From: Prorocentrum cordatum | Taxonomy: Eukaryota > Sar > Dinophyceae > Prorocentrales > Prorocentraceae | Direction: 5' to 3' | Assembly: GCA_963575745.1 (NCBI GenBank) | Contig: CAUYUJ010016062.1 | Span: 132,501-169,995 of the forward strand | DNA length: 37,495 nt | Position numbers and translations under genes: made by a program | Notes under the pieces: generated by a model | Databases searched by the model: none | Seen by the model: only the letters and a program-made list of their open reading frames with translations | What the model was told of the DNA's origin: nothing | Shown here: piece after piece, positions 17,765-25,998 of the stretch | How the letters are laid out: the number at the start of each line of letters is the position of its first letter | Numbering within the stretch: the first letter of the stretch is position 1

Positions 17765-17911
17765 CATAAGCTGGCCGTGTTGGACCTGAGGTGCGACAAG
17801 TGCGATGGATGTCTAATAGTTACTGGCACCAACATGGGCGAAGGCGCGGCCGTGGGCATGAAGCACTCGGCTGCTGGAAACGACATCGCAGGGATAAGAA
17901 ACCAATGCTAA
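17765..17911 (+). CDS. Short Cys-containing open frame, unassigned
   Basis: A 48-codon plus-strand frame lies between in-frame TAG (17762) and TAA (17909). It reads HKLAVLDLRCDKCDGCLIVT then GTNMGEGAAVGMKHSAAGND, and includes a CDKCDGC motif. There is no upstream ATG (the first is internal). If real it is an exon or a captured fragment. The CxxCxxC spacing could bind a metal, but this is only a suggestion. No relative is recognised. Confidence 0.2.
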   Translation, partial: HKLAVLDLRCDKCDGCLIVTGTNMGEGAAVGMKHSAAGNDIAGIRNQC

Positions 17912-18490
17912 GACCTTACGAAGAAACCGCCGTCGACCCAAGCCTACGACTGCGCCAACTATGCACCTACACTAGGGCGAGAATGATGCCATGACAATAA
18001 TGGCTCAGGATACGTTCCGGACTTGCCAAAGAGTATCTAGCGGCGCAGCCAGCGCGGAACATTAGGAAGTATAGAACATGCTGGGAATCTTGGAAAATCT
18101 GGTCGGAAACTTGACCATCTGCACTACGAAAGGAGGTATATTCTTCAATCCCACAATTTGTTGAGGGTCGGGGACGACGTCGGTGTGGCGTGGTGAAATA
18201 CTTCAGCGCCCCTGACGGGCACTTTGGCCAGAGAGCCAACGAACCCAACCGTCCCCGATATGGGCAACGCTGCAATGCCAGAAATCCGCCGGCCCGCTTG
18301 TGGGGCCAACAGGCTGTAGGCCGAAGGTTCGCAGTTTCCTGTACCAGTTGCAGCTTCCAGTTTCCACTGTTACAGTTCTGCTTCTTGCTGGTTACTGTTC
18401 CTTGTTGATGGACCGCGCGAGGGGGGGGAGGCCTAAACGGGCAGGTTTAGCACGCCCTGAGCGTGTTGTCTGAATTGCTGGGGTGGGAAA
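17912..18490. other. Unique sequence
   Basis: No repeats or supported genes were seen before the 73-bp satellite starts. Confidence 0.5.
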
Positions 18491-18494
18491 ATTC

Positions 18495-19018
18495 ACACCC
18501 CTCACGCAGATCGGCGGGGTCAGGGTCCAAAAACAGTCGGGATTTGCCACACTTCTGAAATTCGCTGGCACCCCTCACGCAGATCGGCGGGGTCAGGGTC
18601 CGAAACCATAAGGGATTTGCCATATTTCTGAATCTAGCTGGCACCCCTCACGCAGAAACACATGGGATTTACCATATTTCTTACATTCGGTGGCACCACT
18701 CACGCAGATCGGCGGAGTCAGGGTGCAAAAACACATAGGAGTTGCCACATTTCTGAAATTCGCTGGCACCCCTCACGCAGATCGGCGGGGTCAGGGTCCG
18801 AAAACACATGGGATCTGCCACATGTCTGACATTCGGTGGCACCCCTCACGCAGATCGGCGGGGTCAGGGTCCAAAAACACATTGGATTTGCCACATTTCT
18901 GAAATTCGATGGCACCTCTCACGCAGATCGGCGGGGTCAGGGTCCGAAAACCTAAAGAATCTTCAACATTTCTGAAATTCGGTGGCACCCCTCACGCGGA
19001 TCGACAAGGTCAGGGCCC
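18495..19018 (+). repeat. 73-bp satellite array, left part
   Basis: CTCACGC starts units at 18501, 18574, 18647, 18699, 18772, 18845, 18918 and 18991. The period is exactly 73 bp except one unit shortened by 21 bp. Each unit has GATCGGCGGGGTCAGGGTCC, AAAAACACATGGGATTTGCC and ACATTTCTGAAATTCG. The array is interrupted at 19019 by the composite element and resumes at about 19721. Confidence 0.97.
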
Positions 19019-19724
19019 AACATGATGGACCCACGAACCCGGAAAGGAATACAGAACCGCATGCATGGAAACGTTTTCACGACACCGTATTGGGCGATGG
19101 GCACTTCCACGAGACACCCCGCGAAACATTCCACGAGACACGGGCGACCGTTTTGAAACGTTTTCCTGTGAACATTCCACGAGACACCCCGCGAAACAGT
19201 CCACGAGACACCCCACGAAACATTCCACGACGACAGGCAACAACTCAACCAAGGCGGTGTGGTCGTGCTGGGGAGTGGTCGTGCTGGGGTGTGGTCGTGC
19301 TGGGGTGTGGTCGTGCTGGGGGGTGGTCGTGCTGGGGGGGTAGTCGTGCTGGGGGTTGGTCGTGCTGGGGCGTGGTCGTGCTGGAGCGTGGTCGTGCTGG
19401 AGCGTGGTCGTGCACCTGGAGAAGGCAAATCTCTGGGGCGCCCAGATCCCTCAAGTTCTACAAAACAAGCGATTCGCTCGAGACATCCTCGGTAACTCTG
19501 CGGAGCAAGCGTTTCGCTCGAGACATCCTCAACACACGAAAGAGTGGCCCGCACCCTGTGATTCAAGCGTTTCGCCTGAGACATCCTCAAATTTTAATCC
19601 GCCGGCCCACCTCGGCCTCGATATTTATACTGGAAAGAATCCGCCGGCCCACCTCAGTTGAGGCACCGGGGACAGGTTTACCAACTAAAAGAGAACCCTG
19701 GGCCGGCGCCCTTTCCAGGAAAAA
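19019..19724 (+). mobile_element. Composite VNTR element, copy 1 (inserted in satellite)
   Basis: It starts AACATGATGGACCCACGAAC and then has a diverged leader (19019-19250), a short 16-bp VNTR of about 10 units (19255-19413), and a tail with the TCGCTCGAGACATCCTC motif, GCCGGCCCACCTC blocks and a CCCTTTCCAGGAAAAAC end. It is the most diverged copy, with an extra CGACCGTTTTGAAACG segment in the leader. Both junctions fall inside one 73-bp satellite unit at the GGTCC/AAAAAC position, so the ends are defined by the broken satellite. Confidence 0.88.
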
Positions 19725-19845
19725 CAGAGAGGATGTGCCACATTGTTTTCAATTCGGTGTCAGGGTCCAAAAACACATGGGATTTGCCACATATCCGTGG
19801 GGTTAGGGTCGAAAAACAAACAGGTCCCGACACTGCTTCACGGCG
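19721..19845 (+). repeat. 73-bp satellite array, right part
   Basis: The satellite resumes with AAAAACAGAGAGGATGTGCC, then TCAGGGTCCAAAAACACATG, and decays into a truncated GGGGTTAGGGTCGAAAAAC unit. Confidence 0.85.
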
Positions 19846-20051
19846 GCACCCAGACCTAAGGATTTAGCTTTTGCATCTCCCATTCTCCGAGACAGGGGGC
19901 CTGCGGCATGGGGCGAAGCCCTTGCGGATAATTACGGTGCCGCTGAATACTTTTTCCCGTTCCCCGGGGAAACGACGGAAAATGTAACCACGATCCCGTA
20001 TACACCAAGATCCGCTTCCCTGTGCACATCTCAGTGCAGGGCCGGTAGAAA

Positions 20052-20442
20052 GCGTCGGAAAGCAGGAGGAGGGGGAGGAGGAGGGGGGGAGGAGGAGGAG
20101 GAGGAGGGGGACGAGGAGAAGCAGGGGGAGGAGAGGAGGAGGAGGAGGAGGAGGAGGAGGAGAGGAGGAGGAGGGAGGAGGAGGAGAAGGAGGAGGAGGA
20201 GAGGAGGAGGGGGAGGGCGGCGGAGGAGGAGGACGAGGAGAGGGGGAGGGGGAGGGCGGCGGAGGAGGAGGAGGAGGAGGAGGAGGAGGAGGAGGCGGAG
20301 GGAGGAGGAGGAGGAGGAGGAGGAGAGGAGGAGGAGGAGGAGGAGGAGGAGGGCGGAGGGCGGAGGGCGGAGGGAGGAGGGAGGAAGAGGAGGACGAGGA
20401 GGGAGGAGGAGGACGAGGAGGAGGAGGAGGGCGGAGGAGGAG
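20052..20442 (+). repeat. Long GGA/GAG microsatellite
   Basis: About 390 bp of GGA/GAG with GACGAGG, GGGCGGCGG and AGAAGGAGG interruptions. It gives very long Leu, Ser or Pro frames on the minus strand, all artefacts. The tract is asymmetric polypurine with triplex potential. Confidence 0.97.
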
Positions 20443-20589
20443 CTGCCCTGCTGGGCGCGTCTCACCATCGCGACCTCTCTGCTCCTCTGCTGCCCAGAAC
20501 CCCGCCAGAGGCCCTTCCCGGGCCCCCGGGTCGGCTCGCACGCGCGCTGCGGTAGCGGGGCCCAGGGACACACAACCAACTGCGCACCC

Positions 20590-20710
20590 ACCCCAAGATT
20601 CACCATATTTCCCCCTATGTTCTGGGTGTTCGTATCCCCCCCCCCGTATGTTCCGATATTGTCCTATATATGTTCTGGGTTGTCGTCTTCCCCCACCCCC
20701 CCGCTTCCCA
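20590..20710 (+). repeat. TTTCCTGGGT-type dispersed repeat, copy 2
   Basis: Two partial units in tandem (ATATTTCCCCCTATGTTCTGGG and GATATTGTCCTATATATGTTC, each followed by a GTCTTCCCC-like block). See 10940-11040. Confidence 0.75.
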
Positions 20711-20723
20711 CACTGGCGGGCCC

Positions 20724-20850
20724 GTTTTCCACCACCACCACCACCACCATAAGTAAAGGGGGAGGGGGTCCTCCTCCACCTCCTCCCCTTCCTCCTCCTC
20801 CTCATCCTCCACCTCCTTCCCCCCGCCAACTCCTGGTGGTGGTGGAAAAC
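20724..20850. repeat. Inverted repeat GTTTTCCACCACCACC
   Basis: Perfect 16-bp arms at 20724-20739 and 20835-20850 are separated by 95 bp of CT-rich sequence. It may be a foldback element or chance pairing of CCA runs extended by the TTTTCC flank. Confidence 0.7.
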
Positions 20851-21066
20851 ATGCCCATCACACAGGCTCCCACATTCTCCCTGGAGCCGACGATCAGCTG
20901 TGCCTCCTCCTCCTGCTGCTGGCTAGGCCCTGGGCCCAGGGAGGCCTGGGAGGCCTGGGCCCAGCAGGGGCTCGCGGCCAGGCTCGGCGCGGGCGTGCGC
21001 GCCGGCATGCGCCCGGCGGCCAGGGCTCGGCCTGGGCGGCGCTCTTCGTCTTCCTTACGGGGCCCT

Positions 21067-21175
21067 GGGGCACACAAATAAATAGACACAAACAACAGAA
21101 TTCCCTGTATCGTTCCATATTTCCTGGGTGTTCGTCTTTCCCCTCTTCCCATCTTTTCCCATATTTTCCTGGGGG
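21067..21175 (+). repeat. TTTCCTGGGT-type dispersed repeat, copy 3
   Basis: ACACAAATAAATAGACACAA, ATTCCCTGTAT, CCATATTTCCTGGGTGTTCG, then TCTTCCCATCTTTTCCC. A second ACACAAATAAAT follows at 21177, so units may be arranged in tandem. Confidence 0.85.
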
Positions 21176-21265
21176 CACACAAATAAATCCGCCGATCCGG
21201 CGTGCGAGTTTCTGAGAGCGTGGACTTGAGCTCGCCCAAGCTTCGCTCTGCAGGGGGGGGGGGTC

Positions 21266-21342
21266 GTATTTCCGACGTCATTTCCGACGTGTTTCGGTAC
21301 ATGGGGATATTTCCGGCGTCATTTCCGACGTTTTTCGGTACC
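21266..21342 (+). repeat. 41-bp tandem duplication
   Basis: TATTTCCGACGTCATTTCCG followed by ACGTGTTTCGGTAC, then repeated with two substitutions 41 bp later. Confidence 0.85.
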
Positions 21343-21416
21343 CGGGGACAGGGGGGTACAGAAAACTCCACTTCCGGAGCCCCCCGGATCGGCGGCACTG
21401 GCCGGAGGCCAGCCCA

Positions 21417-21513
21417 ATAGACACAAATAACAGTATTCCCTATATTGTCCCATAATTATTTCCTGGGTGTTCGTCTTCCCCCTCTTCCCATCTTTTCCTA
21501 TATTTTCCTAGGG
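21417..21513 (+). repeat. TTTCCTGGGT-type dispersed repeat, copy 4
   Basis: Same order of blocks as copy 3, nearly identical from TTTCCTGGGTGTTCGTC to TATTTTCCTAGGGG. Confidence 0.88.
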
Positions 21514-21913
21514 GATCGACGATTCATTGTCCGTGTGTTTTTGTTCACTCCTGAGTTTTCGTGTCGGCTTCGTGCTCCCTCCTCCTGACCTGACTTCGCC
21601 GCTGCTGCCAAAAACGACACCGAACCGAGGACGGCCCACGAGATCGCCAACGCGCCGCTCGGGTCCATGCCTGCCGGCGGCCGCCGGGCGAGGGCGGAGC
21701 CCCAAGAATCATGGTTGCCCCTCTGTCGAAGCGCTTGCTCTCGGGGCAGAAGGTGCAGCGCTCCAGGTTCATCTGCACGCGCTGCTTGTCCCGCACCTGC
21801 GCCGGCTGGGCCACTTCCCCCCTCTCGGACCCGCGCCCCCCCTGGGCTGCTGAGAGCAAGGACCACCGGGAGAGCACACCAGAAGGCGACCCCTTCGACC
21901 TTGACTCCTGAGC

Positions 21914-22069
21914 TTAAGTCGGGCGTGTCCCTGTACAGAAGGAGAATTCGAGAATAGTCAGAAAATGGTCAGGGGACGATTTTCCCATATCTTTTGACTA
22001 TGGTGGGGTACTTTTGACTATGATTTCGTTCTTCCAAAACCTGTCTGTAGGAGGTCATGCCCGACCTAA
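21914..22069. mobile_element. hAT-like miniature inverted-repeat element, copy 2
   Basis: Ends TTAAGTCGGGCGT (21914-21926) and ATGCCCGACCTAA (22057-22069) are inverted repeats of the same type as 8693-8788. The flanking octamers are TCCTGAGC and TCCTACGC (6 of 8), consistent with an aged 8-bp duplication. The left subterminal GTGTCCCTGTACAG matches GTGTCCTCCTACAG of copy 1. The interior includes TTTTGACTATG twice. Confidence 0.8.
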
Positions 22070-22226
22070 TCCTACGCCTGTCCGCATGGTGGGTCTCGAT
22101 GCCGACCCGTTGTTCTTGCCCCGTCGATCAGCCACGCTCCTCTACCCAACCATTCGCGCATCCTCCATTGCGGAGTGCCGACCCGCCACATGTGGGCCCA
22201 TCCTCAAGAGAATCAGCAAAAAAGGA

Positions 22227-22379
22227 GCCGCCAAGCAACCCAGAATACAACTCACTGCAGTCAGCGTTATGATGCCCGCCGCCGAGCAACGCAGCATGCA
22301 ACGCACTGCGCTTCGCGTCATCGCGGCCGCCGCCGAGCAACACATGATGCACAGCACGGCCTTTAGCATGGCCTCCAGA
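22227..22379 (+). repeat. 51-bp tandem repeat, three units
   Basis: GCCGCC(A/G)AGCAAC starts at 22227, 22278 and 22329. The period is 51 bp, divisible by three, so a plus frame reads three 17-residue repeats (PAAEQRSMQRTALRVIA-like). The frame shows no family and crosses neighbouring repeats, so I treat it as a repeat and not a gene. Confidence 0.85.
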
Positions 22380-22403
22380 TCTCCAAATCGGCCCTATCTG
22401 GGG

Positions 22404-22550
22404 GAAACCCAAAAGGTACCAACACCGCTACTCCCCGGGCCTCTCCCAGGGGGCGTTCGGACCAGGATTTCGAGGCGACTCCAGCGGGGGCGACGAGGGC
22501 CTCCCCGGAGGCCCAGACAGGGGAAAACGAGCAGAGAGTAGAAGTATGGG
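22404..22550 (+). repeat. Dispersed repeat pair, copy 2 (partner 14694-14838)
   Basis: See 14694-14838. It ends within GTATGGGTCTCGCC, where the partner relationship switches to the 8556-8653 repeat. Confidence 0.85.
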
Positions 22551-22652
22551 TCTCGCCATCGCTCGGACGTCCATTCCCTGTGTTTTTTTTCGGTTTCGTG
22601 CGTGGCTTTTTTCGCCAAATGATCAAGGATGCTCCTCGATGGTCCTCGCCGA
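22547..22652 (+). repeat. Dispersed repeat pair, copy 2 (partner 8556-8653)
   Basis: See 8556-8653. It contains an 8-T and a 6-T run in place of the partner's TTGTTGTTTTTT. Confidence 0.8.
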
Positions 22653-22917
22653 AGGAGATGCCAAGGGGCACCTTTTCCTCCTCAGATGTGTAGCTGCACC
22701 CCGCCGCGGCCTTCGCCCCAGGAGGGGCCCCCAGGGTCGGCCCCGAGGCCTCCGCAGCGGCCCCCGGGAGGCTGCCCGAGGGGCCCCCGCGAGACGGCCA
22801 GGTCCTGGACCCCCCCCCCCGGGGGGCCCGGAGGGGGCTCTTGCGAGAGCGGCGTCCAAGGCCACGGGCGGAGTTCTCGCGACCACCCAGGATTGGGCGC
22901 GAAGGAAGGGCAGACCT

Positions 22918-23121
22918 CGGCGGCGAGCGAGGGGGGGAGGCGAGAAGAGGCGGGGCTTCTCGGAAGGCTCGGAGGTCCCCCAGCCTTCTGAGAGGTGTTC
23001 TGCGCCTTCTCCGAAGACAGAAACAGCTTTTCGGAAGGCGCGAAGGCTGCTAAAGGAAGTCCCGCCGCCCTCTGAGAAGGCCTTCTCCTTCTCACTCCCC
23101 CCCCCCCTTCGCTCGCCGCCG
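22918..23121. repeat. Large imperfect hairpin, ~100-bp arms
   Basis: GGCGGCGAGCGAGGGGGG at the left and the reverse complement CCCCCTTCGCTCGCCGCC at the right begin an inverted repeat. It continues through AGCCTTC..GCGCCTTC..CGAA to a centre near 23025. Arms are about 65-75 percent complementary. This is a long foldback structure, possibly a decayed inverted transposon pair. Confidence 0.75.
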
Positions 23122-23137
23122 AAAACCAAAAAAGGCA

Positions 23138-23228
23138 CTTGGGAGGTGCCTGCGGGCAGCCCAGGAAAGGTACGTCGGAGGTGCCTGCGGGCTCCTGGGA
23201 AAGGCCCTTGGGAGGTGCCTGCGGGCAG
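23138..23228 (+). repeat. 35-bp tandem repeat, three units
   Basis: GGAGGTGCCTGCGGGC begins at 23142, 23177 and 23211. Confidence 0.92.
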
Positions 23229-23257
23229 CCCAGAAGAAGGGGTTTACCCAGGAGCAA

Positions 23258-23432
23258 GGAAAGGCGACACCAACACCAACAGGGCGAGGAGATGCGAGGA
23301 GGCAAGGGGGAACTCCCTGATGAAGTTGTCCCCCCCTCTCGCTCGAGACATCCCCAGCCTCCAGCTCGGAGAGGCATCGGGGACCTCCTCGCTGGCGGTG
23401 GGCCCCCTGGTGGTGTTGGTATCGCTTCTCCT
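23258..23432. repeat. Inverted repeat with GCGACACCAACACCAACAGG arm
   Basis: Arms at 23258-23284 and 23405-23431 match at about 22 of 27 positions as inverted complements. The 120-bp interior contains TCGCTCGAGACATCC (23339-23353), the same 15-mer found in every composite-element tail. Confidence 0.7.
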
Positions 23433-23816
23433 CCCTCCGACTCACCCATCGGTCGGAAGAAGTGGGCAGAAAACATGACGTAGGGAAACCTTGGAAGTAG
23501 ATTGGGTTCCGTCCGCCCCCTGGGAGGACGGAGGAGGTGAAGCCGCCCGATCACGGAAGTAGGGAGGCGCTGAACGTAGATTGGAATCTGGGGCTCCAGA
23601 AATACGCTCTTTCAATGGCCGATGGGCACGGGGGCGCGATACAGGGGGCGGGGGAAGAAAGGGTGCCCTTCAGGAGCCCACGCAGGGGCCCCAAAGGGCC
23701 CCTTTTCGGCAGCCCTCGCTGGCCCCCCGTGCATCGCCCCCCCCAAGTACGCGGCCTCCAAAAAGAGGCCCCAAGAAGAACACCAGGGAATCCGATAGGA
23801 GGCTCCCGAGAAGGCT

Positions 23817-24120
23817 TCACGGCGTGGTCCTCTCCCTCAAAATAAACTTCTCACCATCAGCATGGTCGGGGGGAGCTGCCATGCCGCTCTCTTGATCACA
23901 GCCGCTGTTCACATGGCGCTCCGAGCCACGTGCTGTTGACATCGGGTCTACTGTTATGTCGTCCCCGTCGTACTTGAGGACCACCTCACAGAAGTAATTC
24001 TGGGCAGCCCGAAGAGTATCGACACCGTGTCTGCTCGACACGCTGGCGAAATGCCTACTACCGGGGCTGGCTGCTTCCCCCGCTGGCCACACCAAGGCAC
24101 GAACAATCGAGGACCTCTGT
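23817..24120 (-). CDS. Protein-like fragment, intact copy (possible exon)
   Basis: The minus-strand frame reads RHFASVSSRHGVDTLRAAQN, YFCEVVLKYDGDDITVDPMS, TARGSERHVNSGCD. The first 35 or so residues are conserved with a frameshifted copy at 7009-7110, which suggests descent from a real protein. Possible splice signals (CCCAG or GCAG before, ACA|GTAGAC after) would make it a short exon. The segment YFCEVVLKYDGDDITVD has the alternation of a beta strand-turn-strand. I do not name a family. The same open frame continues upstream through Phe and Arg/Ser-rich sequence that is not conserved. Confidence 0.35.
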
Positions 24121-24160
24121 GATCGAGCGTTTCCGACCCGTGCATCGGGCGCCGCGGCCT

Positions 24161-24188
24161 TCTCAGAGCGTTCCGGAACGCTCTGAGA
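24161..24188. repeat. Perfect 28-bp palindrome
   Basis: TCTCAGAGCGTTCC is followed directly by its reverse complement GGAACGCTCTGAGA. The half-word AGAGCGTTCC appears again at 24393 just outside the Mutator-like copy 2. Confidence 0.95.
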
Positions 24189-24404
24189 GCGTTCCTGGAA
24201 GAAGAAGAAGAACAAAAACGCCAGAAACACAAACTTCTGGCGCTCCGCGCAATTTTCTTGAATCTGAGCCGGACCCCCCATCACTGGCGCGCGCGCCGGA
24301 GGAGCCGCCTGGGGGACCCCACGCGAATCCAAGAGATCCGCGCGGAGCGCCACAAATTTTTGTCTATGGCGTTGTTTCTCTTATAGGCTGAGAGCGTTCC
24401 AGAA

Positions 24405-24612
24405 TCGGGGAGACGCAAGTCTCGGGTTCTGGGGAGTCGGGTTGGCCTGGCGGGGCCGTCGTGGAAATGACGAGACCTAGTCTGAAAATTTGACGCGAAT
24501 TCCCGCAGCAAATGTCCCACGAGAAACTGGACCGTCAACATCCAGGACGCGCTCGTCAAAAAGCGTCGGCAAACCCGAGTTCTGGCATACTCGAGTCTTA
24601 CGTTTCCCCATC
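24405..24612. mobile_element. Mutator-like miniature element, copy 2
   Basis: Aligned with 10157-10362. The ends are TCGGGGAGACGCAAGTCTCG and, reverse-complemented, GATGGGGAAACGTAAGACTC. No clear target duplication remains. Confidence 0.8.
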
Positions 24613-24721
24613 GGCGATGCACCGGAGATGCATCGCCGACGTCGGCGATGCATCGGCGACGTCGACGTGAAGCAACGCGGGCTGCACATCGAGCCGCATC
24701 GGCGATGCATCGGCGATGCGG
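24603..24721 (+). repeat. GATGCATCGGC short repeat with a 28-bp palindrome
   Basis: CATCGGCGATGCA-type words recur about seven times. Positions 24627-24654 are a perfect 28-bp palindrome (GATGCATCGCCGAC then GTCGGCGATGCATC). Confidence 0.93.
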
Positions 24722-24784
24722 CGAGATCCTGCGACCCCACCTGCTTCCGACCCCATCTAAGAAGCCTAGAACTCTGGAACGGAC

Positions 24785-25025
24785 TTGTCTCGGGGATCTT
24801 CTGACCCGGGTCAATCCAGACCCGGGTCAGCAGGAAACCAAAAACTGCAATGCAGGAGCAAACAGCTGCAACGCAGGCCTGCGCAGACCCGGGTCGGCCA
24901 ATATGTGCGGCCGCCTCGCGGCCACGAGCGGCTCGCTCACCCGGGTCAGCCAGAGGGGGTCTTCGCAGGATCCTGCAGGAGCTGGCGCTCTGGCTGACCC
25001 CCGTTTGCATTGACCCCCGTCTCAA
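24785..25025 (+). repeat. Dispersed GGGTCAAT/GACCCCCG repeat, copy 3
   Basis: Same ends as 6886 and 14353: TCGGGGATCTTCTGACCC and TTGCATTGACCCCCGTCTC. Positions 24801-24830 form a perfect hairpin, CTGACCCGGGTC / GACCCGGGTCAG with loop AATCCA. In copies 1 and 2 this hairpin is imperfect. ACCCGGGTC recurs internally near 24888 and 24940. Confidence 0.9.
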
Positions 25026-25026
25026 A

Positions 25027-25294
<268 letters not shown>

Positions 25295-25455
25295 CAAGGC
25301 TCCTGGTAAGAGGCTCCCCATGGTCCTCGCCCCGGCCCCGTCTGGCACGCCCTCCCCTCTCCCAGGCCCCCCTCCCGCGCCGGACCCCGGCCGCGCGGGC
25401 CCGCTGCCCAGGCGCGGCGCGGCGACGTCGGGGAGGAGCCCGGGGGCGCCGCGGG

Positions 25456-25531
25456 AGTGGAGGAAGAGGAGGAGGAGGAGGAGGAGGAGGAGGAGGAGGA
25501 GGAGGAGGAGGAGGAGGAGGAGGGGGAGGAG
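25456..25531 (+). repeat. GGA/GAG microsatellite
   Basis: About 75 bp of pure GGA repeats. Confidence 0.97.
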
Positions 25532-25764
25532 GACAAGCTAGGTGCGCTCGCGTCATACCTGACATCCTACCCCTCCCTCCCATCCCTTACCATGGCGCAG
25601 ATCCCCTCTCTACTCGCTCAGTCGGATGTCGAGCAGGGCGATGATCCCGAGAGGGTACGCGATGCATTGTAGAGCACGGCATGGCATGGCGTAGAAGAGC
25701 ACCGCAAAGCGTAGTATCAACCTAGCATTGCATTGCATGCCGTGGCATGGCACGGGAAATGACG

Positions 25765-25942
25765 CCAACGCTGCAGCGGGAGCACGATTCGGAACGAGCG
25801 GAAGCGCGGAAATGAGGCCAACGCTGCAGCGGGAGCACGATTCGGAACGAGCGGAAGCACGGAAATGAGGCCAGCGCTGCAGCGGGAGCACGATTCGGAA
25901 CGAGCGGGGCCCGAAAATGAGGCCGGCGCCTCAGCGAGAGCA
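25765..25942 (+). repeat. 53-bp tandem repeat, ~3.5 units
   Basis: GCTGCAGCGGGAGCACGATT begins at 25770, 25823 and 25876, with a decayed unit at 25928. It is preceded by GGCATGGCATGG and GCATTGCATTGCATG short runs. Confidence 0.95.
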
Positions 25943-25998
25943 GCATTTAGGAAACAAATGCAAGCGAAAACCCAACTCCGGGGCAACCTGTGTAAAAA

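Noticed and set aside
22014-22541. 175-codon plus-strand gene with 17-residue repeats
   Set aside because: It starts inside a transposon copy, crosses a 51-bp tandem repeat and ends in a dispersed repeat. No family is recognisable.
23817-24056. HPr-like phosphocarrier domain in the minus-strand fragment
   Set aside because: The spacing of F..EV.L...GD.I.VD.MS faintly recalls HPr, but the phosphorylated histidine region cannot be aligned and the conserved part is too short to claim it.
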